Below are positions 1-12,596 of a stretch of 64,000 nt of DNA, piece after piece (position 1 is the stretch's first letter; each line of letters starts with the position of its first letter). The notes under the pieces were generated by a model, which made no database searches, was not told where the DNA came from, and saw only the letters and a program-made list of their open reading frames with translations. Location: positions 6,489,595 to 6,553,594 of the forward strand of contig CM030706.1 of the NCBI GenBank assembly GCA_017979445.1, written 5' to 3'. The stretch is from Akebia trifoliata. Lineage: Eukaryota; Streptophyta; Magnoliopsida; Ranunculales; Lardizabalaceae. A program made the position numbers and the translations under genes.

Positions 1-467
1 TTTTGGGGGATTATGAACCTATCTTGGCATGATCTGAGCACAAACATATTTTTGTCCATGCATTGGTTGTAGTGCTCATGATTGTCATATCCATGCAAAG
101 GCTATGATAGTCTCTCTTTATTTTCTATTGATTGGTGATTAAAAATTGCTGGTCATATCCATGCGGTTCTTTCATTTTTTTCTTTCTTTATCATTATTTT
201 ATGAAGTTTGTTACCCAACAAACCTTAAATTTGGACCTACATTTTCCTAAAAGATTAAATACCATCATTTTTTAAATTAAATACCTATCATATCCTGTTT
301 CCTCTCAACATCAATTATCTCTCCCAAAATCATTGTCGAGTTTACATAGACAAATTGGCAATCCAACGCCACAACCATTTGGATTTCATGATGAAACTCA
401 GTTTTTTTTTTAAATAATAAAAAAAAATTTAGGTTTGATTCGTGATTTTAAGAGAGAATAAATGTTA

Positions 468-524
<57 letters not shown>

Positions 525-2560
525 TGATATAAAAGGTATTCGATTGAATGTAATGAGGGTATTATAGGTATTGAATATTTTTAAATGGTGTGGGTCCCAC
601 TCAAATGTTTGTTGGGTAAAAAAGTTGATGAAGTAAGTCTCTTTTGGAGTTTTTGTAATAAAAATACAATAGTAATGTTTGCTTGATAAATCTCTTTGAA
701 CGAAAATATGGTGATCTAGTCCCCATTGACCAAAAATCTTGGCTTCACCTATGCTTATTGGAATATAGAATTGATAAAGTTAGTGCTTGGGTCTCTGTAA
801 ATTTGTCAAAAGACATGAAAATTGACTATCTTGCCTTAAAAAACAGAAAGAATTAAAGTATATGTATTTCGTCATTTTTGTCACATGTCATTCTCTAAGA
901 GGGTCCATTTTGAAAATGTATATTTACATATATTTTTTGAGATATTTACGTGATAACCAAATATCATTTTTATCAATTACTTTTATACATGACATCCTTT
1001 CATTTATGTTATCAAAAATCACTTTTTACCAATCACGTCACCTTAACATATTATTTTATCTCATTCACGTTTTCAAAATCACTTTTCACCTAATATGTAC
1101 TTTCTCTGGTTGTCCATACTTTTTAATATAATTAAATAGAAACCAAAGACCTTATTTCAACATGTCTTTCCCCCATTTGTTCTCATAAAATAACTTTTCA
1201 TTTACCACCTAAACACTACCAAGATCATGCCACCATGGTATTGTCATCAGGACTTAGCCAAATGGCTTCATCATTTTGTATACCTCTTGTACGCATATAC
1301 TATGCATGTCAATAATGATAAAGGTATTCTTTTTCTTGACGTTGAATCGCCAAGATTCTAGTCATGTTTAGGCATGCATTCTAAAGTTATGATATTAGGG
1401 GAGTTCTATCAATGAAATGTCCCTAAATACCTAGACCAACATCACACTACTCTCAGACATACATGCCTCTAGTGTAGACTTACTAGGGATATCTTTCTTT
1501 ATACCATGATCCCTTATATCTTACACTAACATCAACATCCCTCTATAGAAACAAGGACATTCTTTTGCTCACATGCATACAATCCCATTCAACATGCATC
1601 CTATTGTGTATTTTTATGATATATATTTTCAAATATTTTCAAAATGGACAAGTTAATAAGGTAAACTGTTTTAGGATGGAGATAGTAGGGTACCTAACAC
1701 CTTCCTTACTCTCTAACTGTATCCTGTACGTAGATTCTAGGTAGACAATTACTTGTATCCATTAAAGAGAATAACTACAATGTCATATTTCCTTAAAAAT
1801 TCATTTTTAGATGCTCATTCATACCCATTTAAAAAAAAATGATAGCCATTCTAAATATAAATGGTAACGAGATTTTTCTTAGTTGAAAATCTCATCATTA
1901 CACACTCCAAAAATAAACTTTAATGGAGAAATTCCAATTATTGAATGCAAGCATTATGAGAGACTTGAATCTAATTATTGTATTTTTAATCATCATAAAA
2001 AAGAGAGACTTAAATCACTTTATCTATGTATCACCAATCATGCTAATTTTGATTTATTGTTGATTCATCTAATGGTCCTTCACTAGTCATGATTAAATGC
2101 ACAATGAAGACTCCATGAAGGAGCATCCAACTTACCTAAGAAAAGTCCACCATGACTTTTATTTTTGATAAACTTATTTAATGCACGCTCCATTACGTAT
2201 TTATTTCTAAATTTCCCTTAATTTTTGTGGGAAAACTTTACGATACATTTACCAATATTTATATTTCTTAATGCCTTGACCTCTTTTTAAATTGGTGAGA
2301 TCCATGATTCAGAATTTTGAGATTAACTAATCAAATCATTGAAGTTGATCCTTGTTTTAATCGTCAAGATCACTGGTACGATCATCGATACCAAAGATCA
2401 TAAATTGTCAATCTTGACATTTGAACATGAATCATCGAGATCAATATCTAAATTTCATCAACAATTTGAATCGTGGAGATCACAAATTGAATTATTGATT
2501 TCGAGAATCTGAATCTCAATGTTGAAGATTTGAAATTTTGAATTGGCCGTTTCAATATTA
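1..2560. other. Intergenic DNA upstream of SBH gene
   Basis: AT-rich DNA with no convincing coding exon. Short open frames are isolated, are not flanked by splice signals and match nothing I recognise. It holds a (GA)n tract near 470-524 and, at 2290-2545, a quasi-periodic stretch rich in GAGATCA/TGATC words (see findings). Nothing else can be supported. Confidence 0.6.
470..524. repeat. (GA)n microsatellite
   Basis: An almost pure run of GA dinucleotides of about 55 bp, broken once by an extra A. Directly visible. Confidence 0.95.
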
Positions 2561-2689
2561 CACTGCTTAGTTGCTTACTCATCGAAAAAGAAAAAAAAGA
2601 AGAGTTATTACGATGCGGCCCCCAAAACTCTGGATGAATTTAGAAATACATCCTTTTAAAACTTTCCTTGGATTGAGGCTTACGTGGCG

Positions 2690-3270
2690 TGTATTGACGT
2701 GTGGGAGCAGGTTTCAATCCTCCACCCTAGTGCATACGAGCCGCACTCTTTCATCTCTCTCCCTCCCCTCGTTTCTCTGTCATCTTCGATTCAGAGTCAC
2801 CTCTTCCCACGACTCGCTGCCGAGTTTCTCTCTTATCTCCAAAGAACCCTAGAAAATTCTTTTGCGCTTGATCTCCCTTTCCATTATACTCCGTTTTAGA
2901 GATTCTATAAATCCCTGATGGATAATAGATTTATGGTTTCTCGATTTTTATAATTCGATCAAGTTTCTGAAACCTATCGATTTGGTTTCTCTTCATCGGA
3001 TTTCAACCTCTTGTTAGATTTTCGCGTAAATTGATCGATTTTATATCTCCAATCGATTTAATTTTTTTATCAGGTTTTTTTTCTCTCTCGTTTTGCCTTA
3101 ACCCGTAAGTGTAAAACCCTGAAAAATTCTGTTTTTATTTTTATTTTTGTGGATTTTCCTCTGCTAAGTTTAAGATGATGAGAAATCAGGCGTGTCTGTA
3201 GCTCTACTTCACAATTTGGAGGATTAATCTTAATTCTGTGCGTTTGAATTGTGTTTTGGTTCTGCAACCC
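2690..3270 (+). promoter_or_regulatory. Probable promoter/5' leader of the SBH gene
   Basis: The stretch before the start codon changes from AT-rich to pyrimidine-rich (CT-rich tracts at about 2745-2800), and has a telo-box-like ACCCTAG near 2848, both common in leaders of plant housekeeping genes. A TATAAATC word lies near 2905. The transcription start is not determinable here, and an intron within the leader is possible. Confidence 0.4.
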
Positions 3271-3492
3271 ATGGATTTTTCTATTTCAGACGAATTTTTG
3301 GGAACTTTTGTGCCTATTTTGGTTTATTGGGTGTATTCGGGTATTTATTTGCTATTGGGTTCCTTTGATAATTATCGTTTGCACTCGAGGAAAGATGAAG
3401 ATGTCAAGAATCTGGTATCGAAGATGACTGTTTTCAAAGGTGTTCTTCTCCAACAGACGATTCAGGCTGTGGTTGCGATCATCTTGTTCACT
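3271..3492 (+). CDS. SBH1: Sphingoid-base C4-hydroxylase, exon 1
   Basis: First coding exon (74 codons) of a plant sphinganine C4-monooxygenase, the ER enzyme that hydroxylates long-chain bases at C4 to make phytosphingosine-type bases for ceramides. The start is the first ATG in frame and gives MDFSISDEFLGTFVPILVYW, the hallmark N-terminus of SBH1/SBH2; the open frame upstream has no ATG. It encodes an N-terminal hydrophobic segment (about residues 10-32), the conserved YRLHS and DEDVKNLVSK blocks, and a second hydrophobic segment starting near residue 60. The exon ends after ILFT at a consensus GTATGT donor in phase 0. Exon 2 at 20587 continues it, matching the family at the join. SBH1 versus SBH2 cannot be decided. 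Confidence 0.93.
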
Positions 3493-4387
3493 GTATGTAA
3501 TTATTTTGAAATTTAACTTTTTTTTTTTTTTCTTTGTTTGGTTTATTTAGGAATTTAAGACACTTGACAAACGAGCTAATTTTTCTTCAAAATTTGTTGC
3601 TAATTTTTTTCATGTCTATTTTCTTTAGAGATTTAGGTAGGTTTATTTTTTTTTTTGCTTTTTTCCCCTAATTTGGTTTGTAATGGTATAGTTCTGATTT
3701 AGCTAACCGACAAGACAACTCCCCAATATGAAAATCAGTAAAACCATGGAGAAAAATTAGAATTATAGTTAGAATTTAATTTTTTATGCTTTATGGTTGG
3801 TGGGTATCATTAATGGTATTTCATACTTTATGTGTTAATGGAGACCCATTTGTGGTGGAAGAACTAAGATGTAATGGGAATTACTATTTATAAAAGATGG
3901 GTACATCTTGTGAGACACCTTGAAAGAGTACTCAAAACGGTAAATGGTTTTAAGCTTTTGGATCTTTGAACCTGACATGTCTTGAAGGGTTAAATGTTGA
4001 AAGAGTCATTTCAGTTACCAAACTCGTATTCTCGCCCTCCCCATCTCATGGTCTTTTTGTAACTAGACGTACTCGAACAAAAACATTTGGAATGATAATT
4101 TTTACTCTGAAGCATGAAGATGATGAGGTTTATGATGCAAAGTTACGGTTTTGGAACAAACAAGAAGCAAGGGTTCAGTGAAGTGGAGGGCTTGAGGGTG
4201 ATGAGTGATTACAGCTGTGGTGGTGGACCCAATGGGGTCCTCAAATTTTACCATCTCTGATTCTCCCCACATGGGAAATTCAGCTCTAGCTGCCCAAAAG
4301 TAGATTATTTTTTCCTTTTCCCTTTGCTACCATTTGTAGGTGAAATGTAAACTCCATGGTAGGGCATATACATGACATGGACAATAC

Positions 4388-4572
4388 TAGGGGTAGAGCC
4401 AGGATTTTGTCTAAGTGGGGGCAATTAAGATTATAAAATTTTAAAAACATTGTGGGGGCAGTAGTGGCTAATTTTGTTTTCCGCTGCTGTTATCAGTTAG
4501 TCACAATAACATATAACTTATTATGGTTTTAAAAAAAAAATCTTGTGGGGGCAAGTGCCCCCATTGCCCCAA
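4388..4572. mobile_element. hAT-type MITE (small copy)
   Basis: A 185-bp element starting TAGGGGTAGAGCCAGGATTT and ending in a G/C-run segment (TGCCCCCATTGCCCCAA). It is flanked by 8-bp near-direct repeats GACAATAC (4380-4387) and GACAATAG (4573-4580), seven of eight identical. An 8-bp duplication plus GGGG-GAGCCAGG termini are typical of hAT-derived MITEs. It shares its terminal words and GTGGGGGCAA blocks with the element at 19739. Confidence 0.55.
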
Positions 4573-6049
4573 GACAATAGCACTTATGTCATCTGGATTG
4601 TTTATCAGATGTGCAGTTGGGCCATTCTGGTTTGGAAATTGCTTTTTCAGATGTCCTTCTGGAATTTCAAGAAGATTTTGTGAACTTGACTTGGGAAATG
4701 AGTACTTGTCCATGAAAGTTTTGGCTGGTTGTGATCCATAATTGTGAGCTAAATCAAGAGTTTTAGTGAGACTAATTTTATAAATTGGTAAAAGTCCTTC
4801 AGCTCATCTTGCCTGGATCATCTGTTTAAGTAATTCCATGCCATTGAGGTTTCAAGCACTTGAGGTAAGTGTTACACCTTTGAAGTATGCGAATGGCTTC
4901 CATCAGCCTTTTGGAAGGACATTGGCAATGCGGCTTTTCTATCATGAACATCTCTTGTTGGTGAAGATTTGTTAGAGGGAGGGAGTTATATAGTGAGAGA
5001 ATCAAAGAGAATGAGGTATTTTGAAGGGACAAAGGGAGACTTTAGAGAATGTTTTGTTACTGGAAGACCCCACTGGTCTTGAGCCCATATGTATCTAAGT
5101 AAATGCCTTTGAGATTTTTTCAACATTGTGATCCTATAACTTGTCTTGAAGTTTAATTCCAAGGCTCGCATATAATCTATCCCCTACTAAAAATCTCCTC
5201 TTAGGTAAATTTGAGGAATTGTTTCAAAGTGAAACGCTCACGATCAATTTGGTACTAATAGGAAAACCTGGCGAGTCATTAGTCATCTAACAAAAGGCAA
5301 CTAAACCTTTAAAGACAAACATGATCATTTTGGTAGATTGGTTAAATATTGTATGCATGTGTCTTTAACATTCCTTGATCTTACAATGTAATAGGTTTTT
5401 TTTTTTGTTCCCGCTTGGATAGGCAAGAGACCTTTTGATGTTACTGGTGTTGGAAATTCCAACTTGAAATCTTTGAATGATCCCATCCATTACTTTCTCT
5501 CTATCTTGTTAGGTCTATAGGGGGAAATCTGAGAATTGCAAGCTATTGTTTATGAAGGATAAATGGAAAGCTGTAGATGATTTTTCATCCTCATTTTATT
5601 TAATTTTAATTCTAAGTGTTAGAAAGGTTATACCAGCCTACTTTAGAAAGATCTTTTGGGGGATAATGATGGTAATAACTCATAAAATAGGAAAAGAAGT
5701 GAACGTAGTTTACAAGTTGCAAAATCTTTGCTCTTATATGATATCTTGGAAAGACCAGTCTACCTTGGAAAGTGTTGAGGGAGGTAATGATGTGAAAGAA
5801 GTTATGAAATAGAAAAAGTTGTGAACATAATTACAAGTTGCAAAATCTTTGCTTTTATCCCGTTGTGGAATTATGGACGAAGAGTCAAGGCCGGCTAGGT
5901 TAGGCAAAAAGGATAGATGGAAGCAATGCGGAGGTGGCCATTGCTTGTGCTAGACTTTTTTACTTAAGAGTCAGTGCCATGTTGTTTATTTACTTGTTAA
6001 CTGGCAAAGCAGCCTATCAAACACATGTCAATTTCGAATTCTAGTTCAA

Positions 6050-6260
6050 CACATCCAAATGTATTTAGGTCATTTCTTCAAGTTTCCTCTCTACTTTTAA
6101 ATTCATAGTTGTGGTAGCTTCATTGATGTTACTCACCAAATAAAAGGCTTGCTTAGAAAGACCATTTAATTATCTGAAATGGATCAATTGAAACCCCTTA
6201 ATTGTTTGTTAGACCAACATATTTCTTTGGAGAACTAGTAAATACTATTTTTTAGGAATA
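6050..6260 (-). repeat. Unidentified dispersed repeat, copy 1 (partial)
   Basis: About 160 bp here is a diverged reverse-complement match to 16455-16640; shared words include CACCAAATAAAAGGCTTG and TAGTAAATACTATTTT. Orientation is given relative to the 16-kb copy. I recognise no coding capacity. Confidence 0.6.
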
Positions 6261-7265
6261 TGTGGTAAGTTTAGAGAGTGGTATTGGGATATATGATTGA
6301 AATACTCCTGGTAGGAACTTAAGATGAGGAATCTATCTTGTTTGGACATAGCAAGAAAGTCTTGATTATTTGACTAGGTGGAAGATCCAATCCCCAATTG
6401 GATATCCAACAACATATTTTGTGCTACAAAAGGACCAAAATCCCTCACACCACCCCTTGTTAACTTGGATTTACTCAATCATTATGACAAGAATCTAATC
6501 ACATTGAAGTCTGCCCCTAGACACCACGTTGCATCATCTAGTTATTCCCAAAATTGGTCCTTGTTTCTATCTAAGTTGGGCCCATAGACCCCTTGTGAAG
6601 ACCTAATAACGCCGAAACCAAAAAGCCCCCCACTAAAGGACCTGACACATCGACACATTTCCTATTCCACATAACTAGAATACATTGAGAAGTACTAAAT
6701 TGCGGGCAACACACACCTATCTATATCTCTAGCACTCCAAAGGGAAGAAATAATAGACTCATTAAATCTTCCAACTTAGTCTCTTGCAATACCTCTAAAT
6801 GGATCCTTTAAATTTTATCATTGCTTTAGCCAATCTTCTCTTGGTTTTATCATCCAATCTGCTCACATTCCTCCCCTTCTTCTTTGCACTTACAAATTAA
6901 ATAAGGAAAACTCATAGATTAGTTCCAAGCCTTTCGAGTTCTTTAAGTAATCTCGGAATGAACACCTTACTACTCTGGGCCACCACTGATCCCATATTTG
7001 ATAATTGGCCATTTGAATTATTGTTGTGTTTTTTATCTCTTGTTGCAGAATCACTATGTTGAAGAGGGGACTCCTTATGGGTAGGTTGGAGACTACCTTA
7101 TTAGAATTGGTTCCCCCCGCTATTAGCCTGAACAGTCCTAATTTTCTTCTTGAAGCAAATCCATAGCTCTTTGTTATTCCTGATGATTGTGGGGAATAGC
7201 AGCATTGCCTCTTCTTTTTTCTTTGAATAAGACAAACCAATAGCAACCCCAACATCCAACACATT

Positions 7266-7735
7266 TTTTTGACAGGTAAAAAAAAAAAATTATTGAGAGA
7301 AAAAAGAAAAGAGCATGGTCATGGAGGCCACTTACCGAACATACAAAAAAAAGCAAAAAAGACCAAATTTCTAGCACTATTATGATGTGAACCATTAGGA
7401 ATAATTCATCGAATCGATTAGATGTTAAAAAAATAAACATTCCCTTTATATATGGACTTTCCATTTCAGAAATCCGCTGATCTATTTTAAAATAATAATA
7501 TAAAAAAAGCAACAAAATATAACTATGTAGTCACGAGTGGCATAAAGAGTCCTCTTAAACAAACCATCCTTTAAAAAGTTCCCTTCTTGTAGATCCCACT
7601 CTAATAGAAAATCAACCCCATTATGGAGGTGATAACTTTATGCTGTTCCATTCCTTTAAAGATCCTGTTGTTCCTCTTCAATTAGATACCCCAACATCCA
7701 GCAAAAGGACTTAAAGACTAAATGATCATTTTTTT
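7266..7735 (-). mobile_element. LINE 3'-end remnant
   Basis: Minus-strand sequence with features of an L1-type LINE tail. A decayed ERNNRIFKG-like block is readable on - near 7640-7690, and the 3' end near 7266 reads ACCTGTCAAAAAAA, the tail seen in plant LINEs. It is probably the downstream part of the LINE whose zinc-finger-like region is at 12597-12770, the larger LINE at 7761-12590 having inserted into it. Heavily decayed, no intact ORF. Confidence 0.45.
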
Positions 7736-7994
7736 GAGAAAAATCATTCAGATGCCAACATTTTTTTTTTGATAGATTGAAGGGAAAATACAACGAAGGA
7801 AAGTTTGAAGTGACCCTCCCCAAAAGCAAAAAATAGCAAAAACAACGATAAGAAAACTAGGGAGTCAAAATGTTACAAACGTTCTCCCATTGGATCAAAA
7901 AGTCCTCAAAAAACACCTCTTTGAACTCTTTGAATGCCTTGCACCCAAAAAACAAAAACTTAAGAACTGAAACAATAAACTCTTGAGTAGACTA

Positions 7995-10183
7995 GGGTCT
8001 GTTCTTTACAGAAGCCAGCTCCAGCTCCAGCTCCACAAGTTGGTTTCTGGAAGAAGCAAAAGCCCAGAGCCTAAAAAGCCATATCCAGCAGAAGCCTGTT
8101 CGTTACAGAAGCATAGAAGCTAGAAATTGATGTTCGTTTGACAGCTTTTTAGTACTGGATTCTGGTAAAATGACCAAAATACCCTTAATATTTATAATAC
8201 ATCCAGAATGCATAAACAATTATCAGAATACATTAATAAATATATAATTACACTATATATATAATAAATTTATATTAAAAAAATTATAAAAATAATTATT
8301 TTCAATTTAAATAAATTTATAATTTTATAATTCTATCGAAATTTCGACAACATCTCCTCTTAAAAATGGACGTATGAAATTTTCCTGATAAAAAAAAATA
8401 CATGCATCAAACTTTATTCTAAAATTTTATGATTATAATTTTATTAAGACAATTGTATAAAATCCTAAAGATCACTGGCCAAAGAGACAATTTCCTATTA
8501 AATTTACAAAAGTTATGAATAATTTATACAAGTTGTACAATCATTCATATTTATACAAATTATGCTTTAAAAATAATTATTGTAATATTTTAACTATTAT
8601 AAATTTTCAACTTGCATGAAAACTTTGTAAATTTGGGTATGTTTCATAATTTTGGATAATTTAGGAGAAACAAAAAGAAATATTGAACCAACCTCTTCAT
8701 AGCCCAAGATACAAAAGCTCAGCATGATTAGTAATTTCTATCCATTAGATCTAGACAGTAATTAATGATCAAATCTAATGGTCAAATTATCCATGAATAA
8801 ATCACCAATCAAACTTTAAAACTTGAAAGCTTGATCATCATCATCATGTGAGGTCCCATCTTAAATATGTTAAAAATTCATGAAAAAAAAGTAAAAATCA
8901 AATAAACAAACAAAAACCCATCTCAAATCTATTAAAAATTCATGAAAAAAGGGTAAAAAACCAAAGAAATAAACAAAAAGTCATCTTAAATCTGTTAAAA
9001 ATCTATGAAAAAAAGATTAAAATCAAGGTAAAAAATAAAAACCCAAATCAAATCTGTTTAAAACCCATGAAAAAAAATGTGAAAAATCAAAGAAATCAGC
9101 AAAAACCCATTGAAAAAAAGAAAAATTAGAGTGATTAACAGAAACCCAAGAGAGGGTTTTGGACTTATAGCTAGGAGAGCTAAAATAGCTTTTCCAAATT
9201 GGAAGAATGATATGAGAGGGTACAGGGACACCTGAAACCATGTACTTGAAGATGAGAGCTTGGTGTTCTAGTTCTTGAAATTGAAGTAAAGTGAAAGTAG
9301 GATTTCCATGGGTGAGACCAGACCCAAGGCCAAGATCAAGCCCAATTGCTAGTGATTTTCCTCCACATATCAAACCCATTCCTTTTCAAAAAAAAAAAAC
9401 ACAAATTAGATCAGAATTAAAACCTAGAAACAGGAACAAAATACCAAAATTTTTGTGGGTGATGATGAAAGAAGAGAGAGAGTACTAGTATCTAAAGAGC
9501 GAGCAAGCTTAAAAGGTGGGTTTTGGGCCTCCGTTGTTACATGGGTTTTAGATTGAAACACTGAATAATAGAGAAGTGTTAGTGGTAGTCTGAGACTGAG
9601 ATTGTTATAGACCTGAAGAGTGAAACTCAAAAGAGAGAGATATGGGTTTTAAAACCCAAAACTTCCCTAAGACGAAGCGCTTTGTCCCCCTACCGTTCCC
9701 TACTTCGTGAGGAAGTTAAGCCAAGTTCTTCCTCCTTTCTCTTCTTCTTGTTCACAATAAACAACAAACATCAAACAGAGAGGAGTTGGCTGATGCGTAA
9801 TTTTGGGGAAGAAGAAGAGATTACAGAGAGGTGAAGAGAAGAGTTGGGGTTTTGTATCCACCTTCTCCGAACCCTTCTCGATTGTCTCTTGCAACCAAGA
9901 GTGACGCCGTCTGTGCTGAAAGCCTGAAAATCGATTTACATTTTCGTTGGAAATTCCAAAAAAGAGGGAGGGTATTTCGGTATTTTTACCTAAGCGGTTT
10001 TTCAGTAACGAGCTCTGCGCATAAGCAAAATAGAAGCCCACTCTACACGCCTCTGCTTTTGGGCTTTTGTTGATATTCGTTGGAGCCAAAAAAGCCCAAA
10101 CGAACGTGGTTGATCTGGCTTTTTAAGCTTAAAAGTCCAAAAAGCTAAAAAAGCTGGCTTCGAAAGCCCAAACGAACAGGGCC
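7995..10183. mobile_element. Harbinger-like Pack element carrying a GRF gene fragment
   Basis: A 2.19-kb insertion that interrupts the LINE reading frame: LINE sequence stops at 10184 and resumes at 7994, and removing the insert restores the LINE. The ends are imperfect inverted repeats of roughly 170-200 bp (left GGGTCTGTTCTTTACAG, right end reverse-complement GGCCCTGTTCGTTTGGG; both continue through an AGAAGCCAGC/CGAAGCCAGC block and an AATACCCT block). Flanks read TAG/TAA, compatible with a 3-bp TWA duplication as in PIF/Harbinger elements with one base changed. No transposase is visible, so it is non-autonomous. The interior holds part of a GRF transcription-factor gene (9125-9379, minus). 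The class assignment is inference; the insertion itself is clear. Confidence 0.7.
9125..9379 (-). pseudogene. Captured GRF (growth-regulating factor) fragment with QLQ domain
   Basis: Minus-strand frame starting [19 protein letters not shown] and continuing through [20 protein letters not shown] and [15 protein letters not shown]. This is the N-terminus and QLQ domain of a plant GRF transcription factor, the domain that binds GIF coactivators. A probable leader intron acceptor (TTTTGAAAAG followed by GAATG) lies just upstream, so genomic DNA rather than cDNA was captured. The WRC zinc-finger DNA-binding domain is not seen in the rest of the element. It is therefore a truncated fragment, inside a transposon inside a LINE inside an intron. 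The 3' boundary is uncertain: the frame runs on into T-rich, intron-like sequence. Confidence 0.8.
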
Positions 10184-10350
10184 TAAGTTTTTCCTTCAAA
10201 AGTTCTCGCATTTCTTTCCAAGCGTCCCAAGTAATCACAAAAGGGACTAAACTCCAAATCAACTTTCTGGAATGGCAGAAGCCCAACCCCAACTGTAGCC
10301 ATTTGGTTAAGACTTCTCTAACCGAACGAGGAAAGCAACAAACCACCCCA

Positions 10351-10532
10351 AACAAAGAAAGAAAATGACCCCGCACCTCCTTTGCAACCCCGCAATGAAT
10401 GAGCAAATGATTAATTGATTTTTCCCTAATCATGTACATACAACAAAGAAAGAAAATGACCCCACACCTCCTTTGCGACCCCGCAATGAATGAGCAAATG
10501 ATTAATTGATTCTTCCCTAATCATGTACATAT
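10351..10532. repeat. 91-bp tandem duplication inside the LINE
   Basis: The segment at 10351-10441 is repeated at 10442-10532 with only a few changes, so the LINE HLLIHCGVAKEV block occurs twice in a row. This is a local duplication after LINE insertion. Confidence 0.9.
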
Positions 10533-10922
10533 AACAAACATTTGGGCCACAAGAACCCCTCTTCCTCAACAGATCTATCGTTTGAATCCTTTCCCAAACG
10601 AAAAAAGCCGCATTGGATGGAACCCTTGGGCCCCACACAACAACATGGGGAAAAGTGGGGTCTCCAGTCCTAGTATGGTCTGAATAAAATCTCTTACTAC
10701 TGAAAACAAACCTTAACTATTGAGTTTCCAAATTCTCATATCTTCCTCACTTCAACCTCTTAACTCTCTATATAGAAGACCCAACATCTATGAAATCTCC
10801 GAAACTTCCCAATCATTCAATGATCTCCTAAAATCCAAATCCCACCCCGATGTCCCAAGATCCAATAAGAGGGTTCTTTTTCCTCGAGATTGCAAAAATT
10901 GAAGGAAATTTCTCCTTCAATG

Positions 10923-10936
10923 CCCCCCCCCCCCCC
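10923..10936. repeat. poly(C) run
   Basis: Fourteen consecutive C on +. It lies in the LINE frame and shifts it if its length varies. Also a likely assembly or sequencing weak spot. Confidence 0.9.
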
Positions 10937-12596
10937 GCACCACGCATCTTCCCAAAATCTTACTCTACCACCCCTCCCCACCTTAAAGGTTATCCTCTTT
11001 TTGAATTGAGGAAAGATCTTTAAGATATCCTTCCACACCCGCCCAAACCCATACAGATTCTTAGTAACGCCACTCTCCCACCCCAAAGGTCCTCCCCAAA
11101 TTTTGCCGCTATGACTTTCCACCACAACCTTTCTTGATCCTCCAAATCCACTTCCCTAGCAAAGCCCCATTAAGTGTCCCCAACTTCATAAAATTGAGAC
11201 CCCCAAACATTTGACCGTACACACTTTTTTATAGTTGACCAAGGGAAGCTTGCTTCTTCCTTCCTTATCATGTCACAAGCAATCTCTAAACAATTTGTCC
11301 AATCTCAATTCCACACTTCTAGGAATTGAAAATAAAGAAAGAAAATAGACTGGAATGCTAAACAACACACTTTTAATCAAAGTTAATTTACCACCCTTGA
11401 ATAGGTAAGTTGCTTGCCAAACTCAATCTTCTATATACCTACTCAACCACCGGCTCCCAAATACTTTCGCTCTTATAGTGAGCACCCAAGGGAAGGCCTA
11501 GGTAAGAAGTCGAGAAAAACCCGCATGACACCCCAAAGTAGCTGCTAGATTTCACATTCAGCACAAAACCCATCGGGTAAACCTTGTTCTTCTGAAGGTT
11601 TACAGGCAAACCTATAATGGCTTCAAAACAATATAGTAAGCCTCCAAGGAATCCAACCTGATCATGTCTGCATCAAAGAATAACTAAGTATCATATGCAA
11701 ATTGCAACTGGGTAACCAGTGGATCCCTTGTACTTGGACGAAACCTTTCAAATCTCCATTTTCCAACTGCTTTACCAACCATTCTACCCAATGCCTCTGT
11801 CACCACTAAGAGCAAAAAAGGCGAAAGCAAGTCTCCCTAAAGTAAATCCCAAGATTTTAACCTCGAATCTAAGCACTCATTAGCTATGAGAACTCCATCC
11901 AAGATCTGTCTTCTGCTCACAAAAACTCCTTGACTTTGGCTAATAATTGCAGTTAGAACCTCTTTCATTTTTGTTGCAAGTAGTTTGGAAATGAACAATT
12001 CGACCCGATATCCCAAGCACTATGCTCAAAGAGATCAAGCAAAACATTCATTAGCTCCCCTTTGATCATTTCCCAACACTTTTTAAAGAACCATAGAGTA
12101 AACCCATCCGAGCCAGGGACCTTATTCGTATAAAGACTAGAGATAGACGTAAAAACTTCTTTCTCAAATGGCCTTGCTAACAAATCCTTTGCGCATTCAA
12201 AATACTATCAAAATGCAATCCCGCTAGCTTTGGTCTCTCCAAGTGTGATTCAGAATAAAGGTCGGTGTAAAAATCTACCACCCCTTTCTTAACCTTTTCC
12301 TCCCCTTCAACCCAACTCCCTCCAATTTTAATCTTAGAAATGTAATTATCCCTTCTATGCTCATTTTCCATACAATAGAAGAATTTAGTGTTATAGCCCC
12401 CTTCTTTTAATCAATGAATCCTCGATTTTTTGTTTACAACAAACTTCTTCCATATTCACCCTCTTAACATATTCTTCCCGAATTACTCCCCTTCTAGCCT
12501 TTCCACTTGGAATGAGTAGGCCACCCTCCTCACTCTTGTCCAATTCATCTAACTCCGCCAACAACTCCTTTTTCAATTCCACCTTCCATTATCAAA

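Larger units (their letters stand above)
7761..12590 (-). mobile_element. L1-type LINE, decayed, split by a DNA transposon
   Basis: Minus-strand non-LTR retrotransposon. Reading from high to low coordinates: a segment before the RT core (KFFYCMENEHRRDNYISKIK type, about 12180-12375); the start of the reverse transcriptase (VPGSDGFTLWFFKKCWEMI, about 12050-12125); decayed RT (11200-11960); the IPSNAAFFVWE and [15 protein letters not shown] zinc-finger-like C-terminal region (10340-10640); the W-AWKE block near 10220; then after the inserted element a GVFF-EDF-like segment and a tail ending CAATCTATCAAAAAAAAAA at 7761. Frameshifts and stops are frequent, so it is dead. The 5' part (endonuclease) is absent or unrecognisable. 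Target duplications were not found. Confidence 0.8.

Noticed and set aside
2571..2899. Two overlapping open frames upstream of SBH as an exon
   Set aside because: Pyrimidine-rich leader-like DNA with no homology; the family start is at 3271.
9700..10089. Open frames in the right part of the Pack element (both strands)
   Set aside because: No recognisable domain; they overlap the inverted repeat and probable GRF leader DNA.
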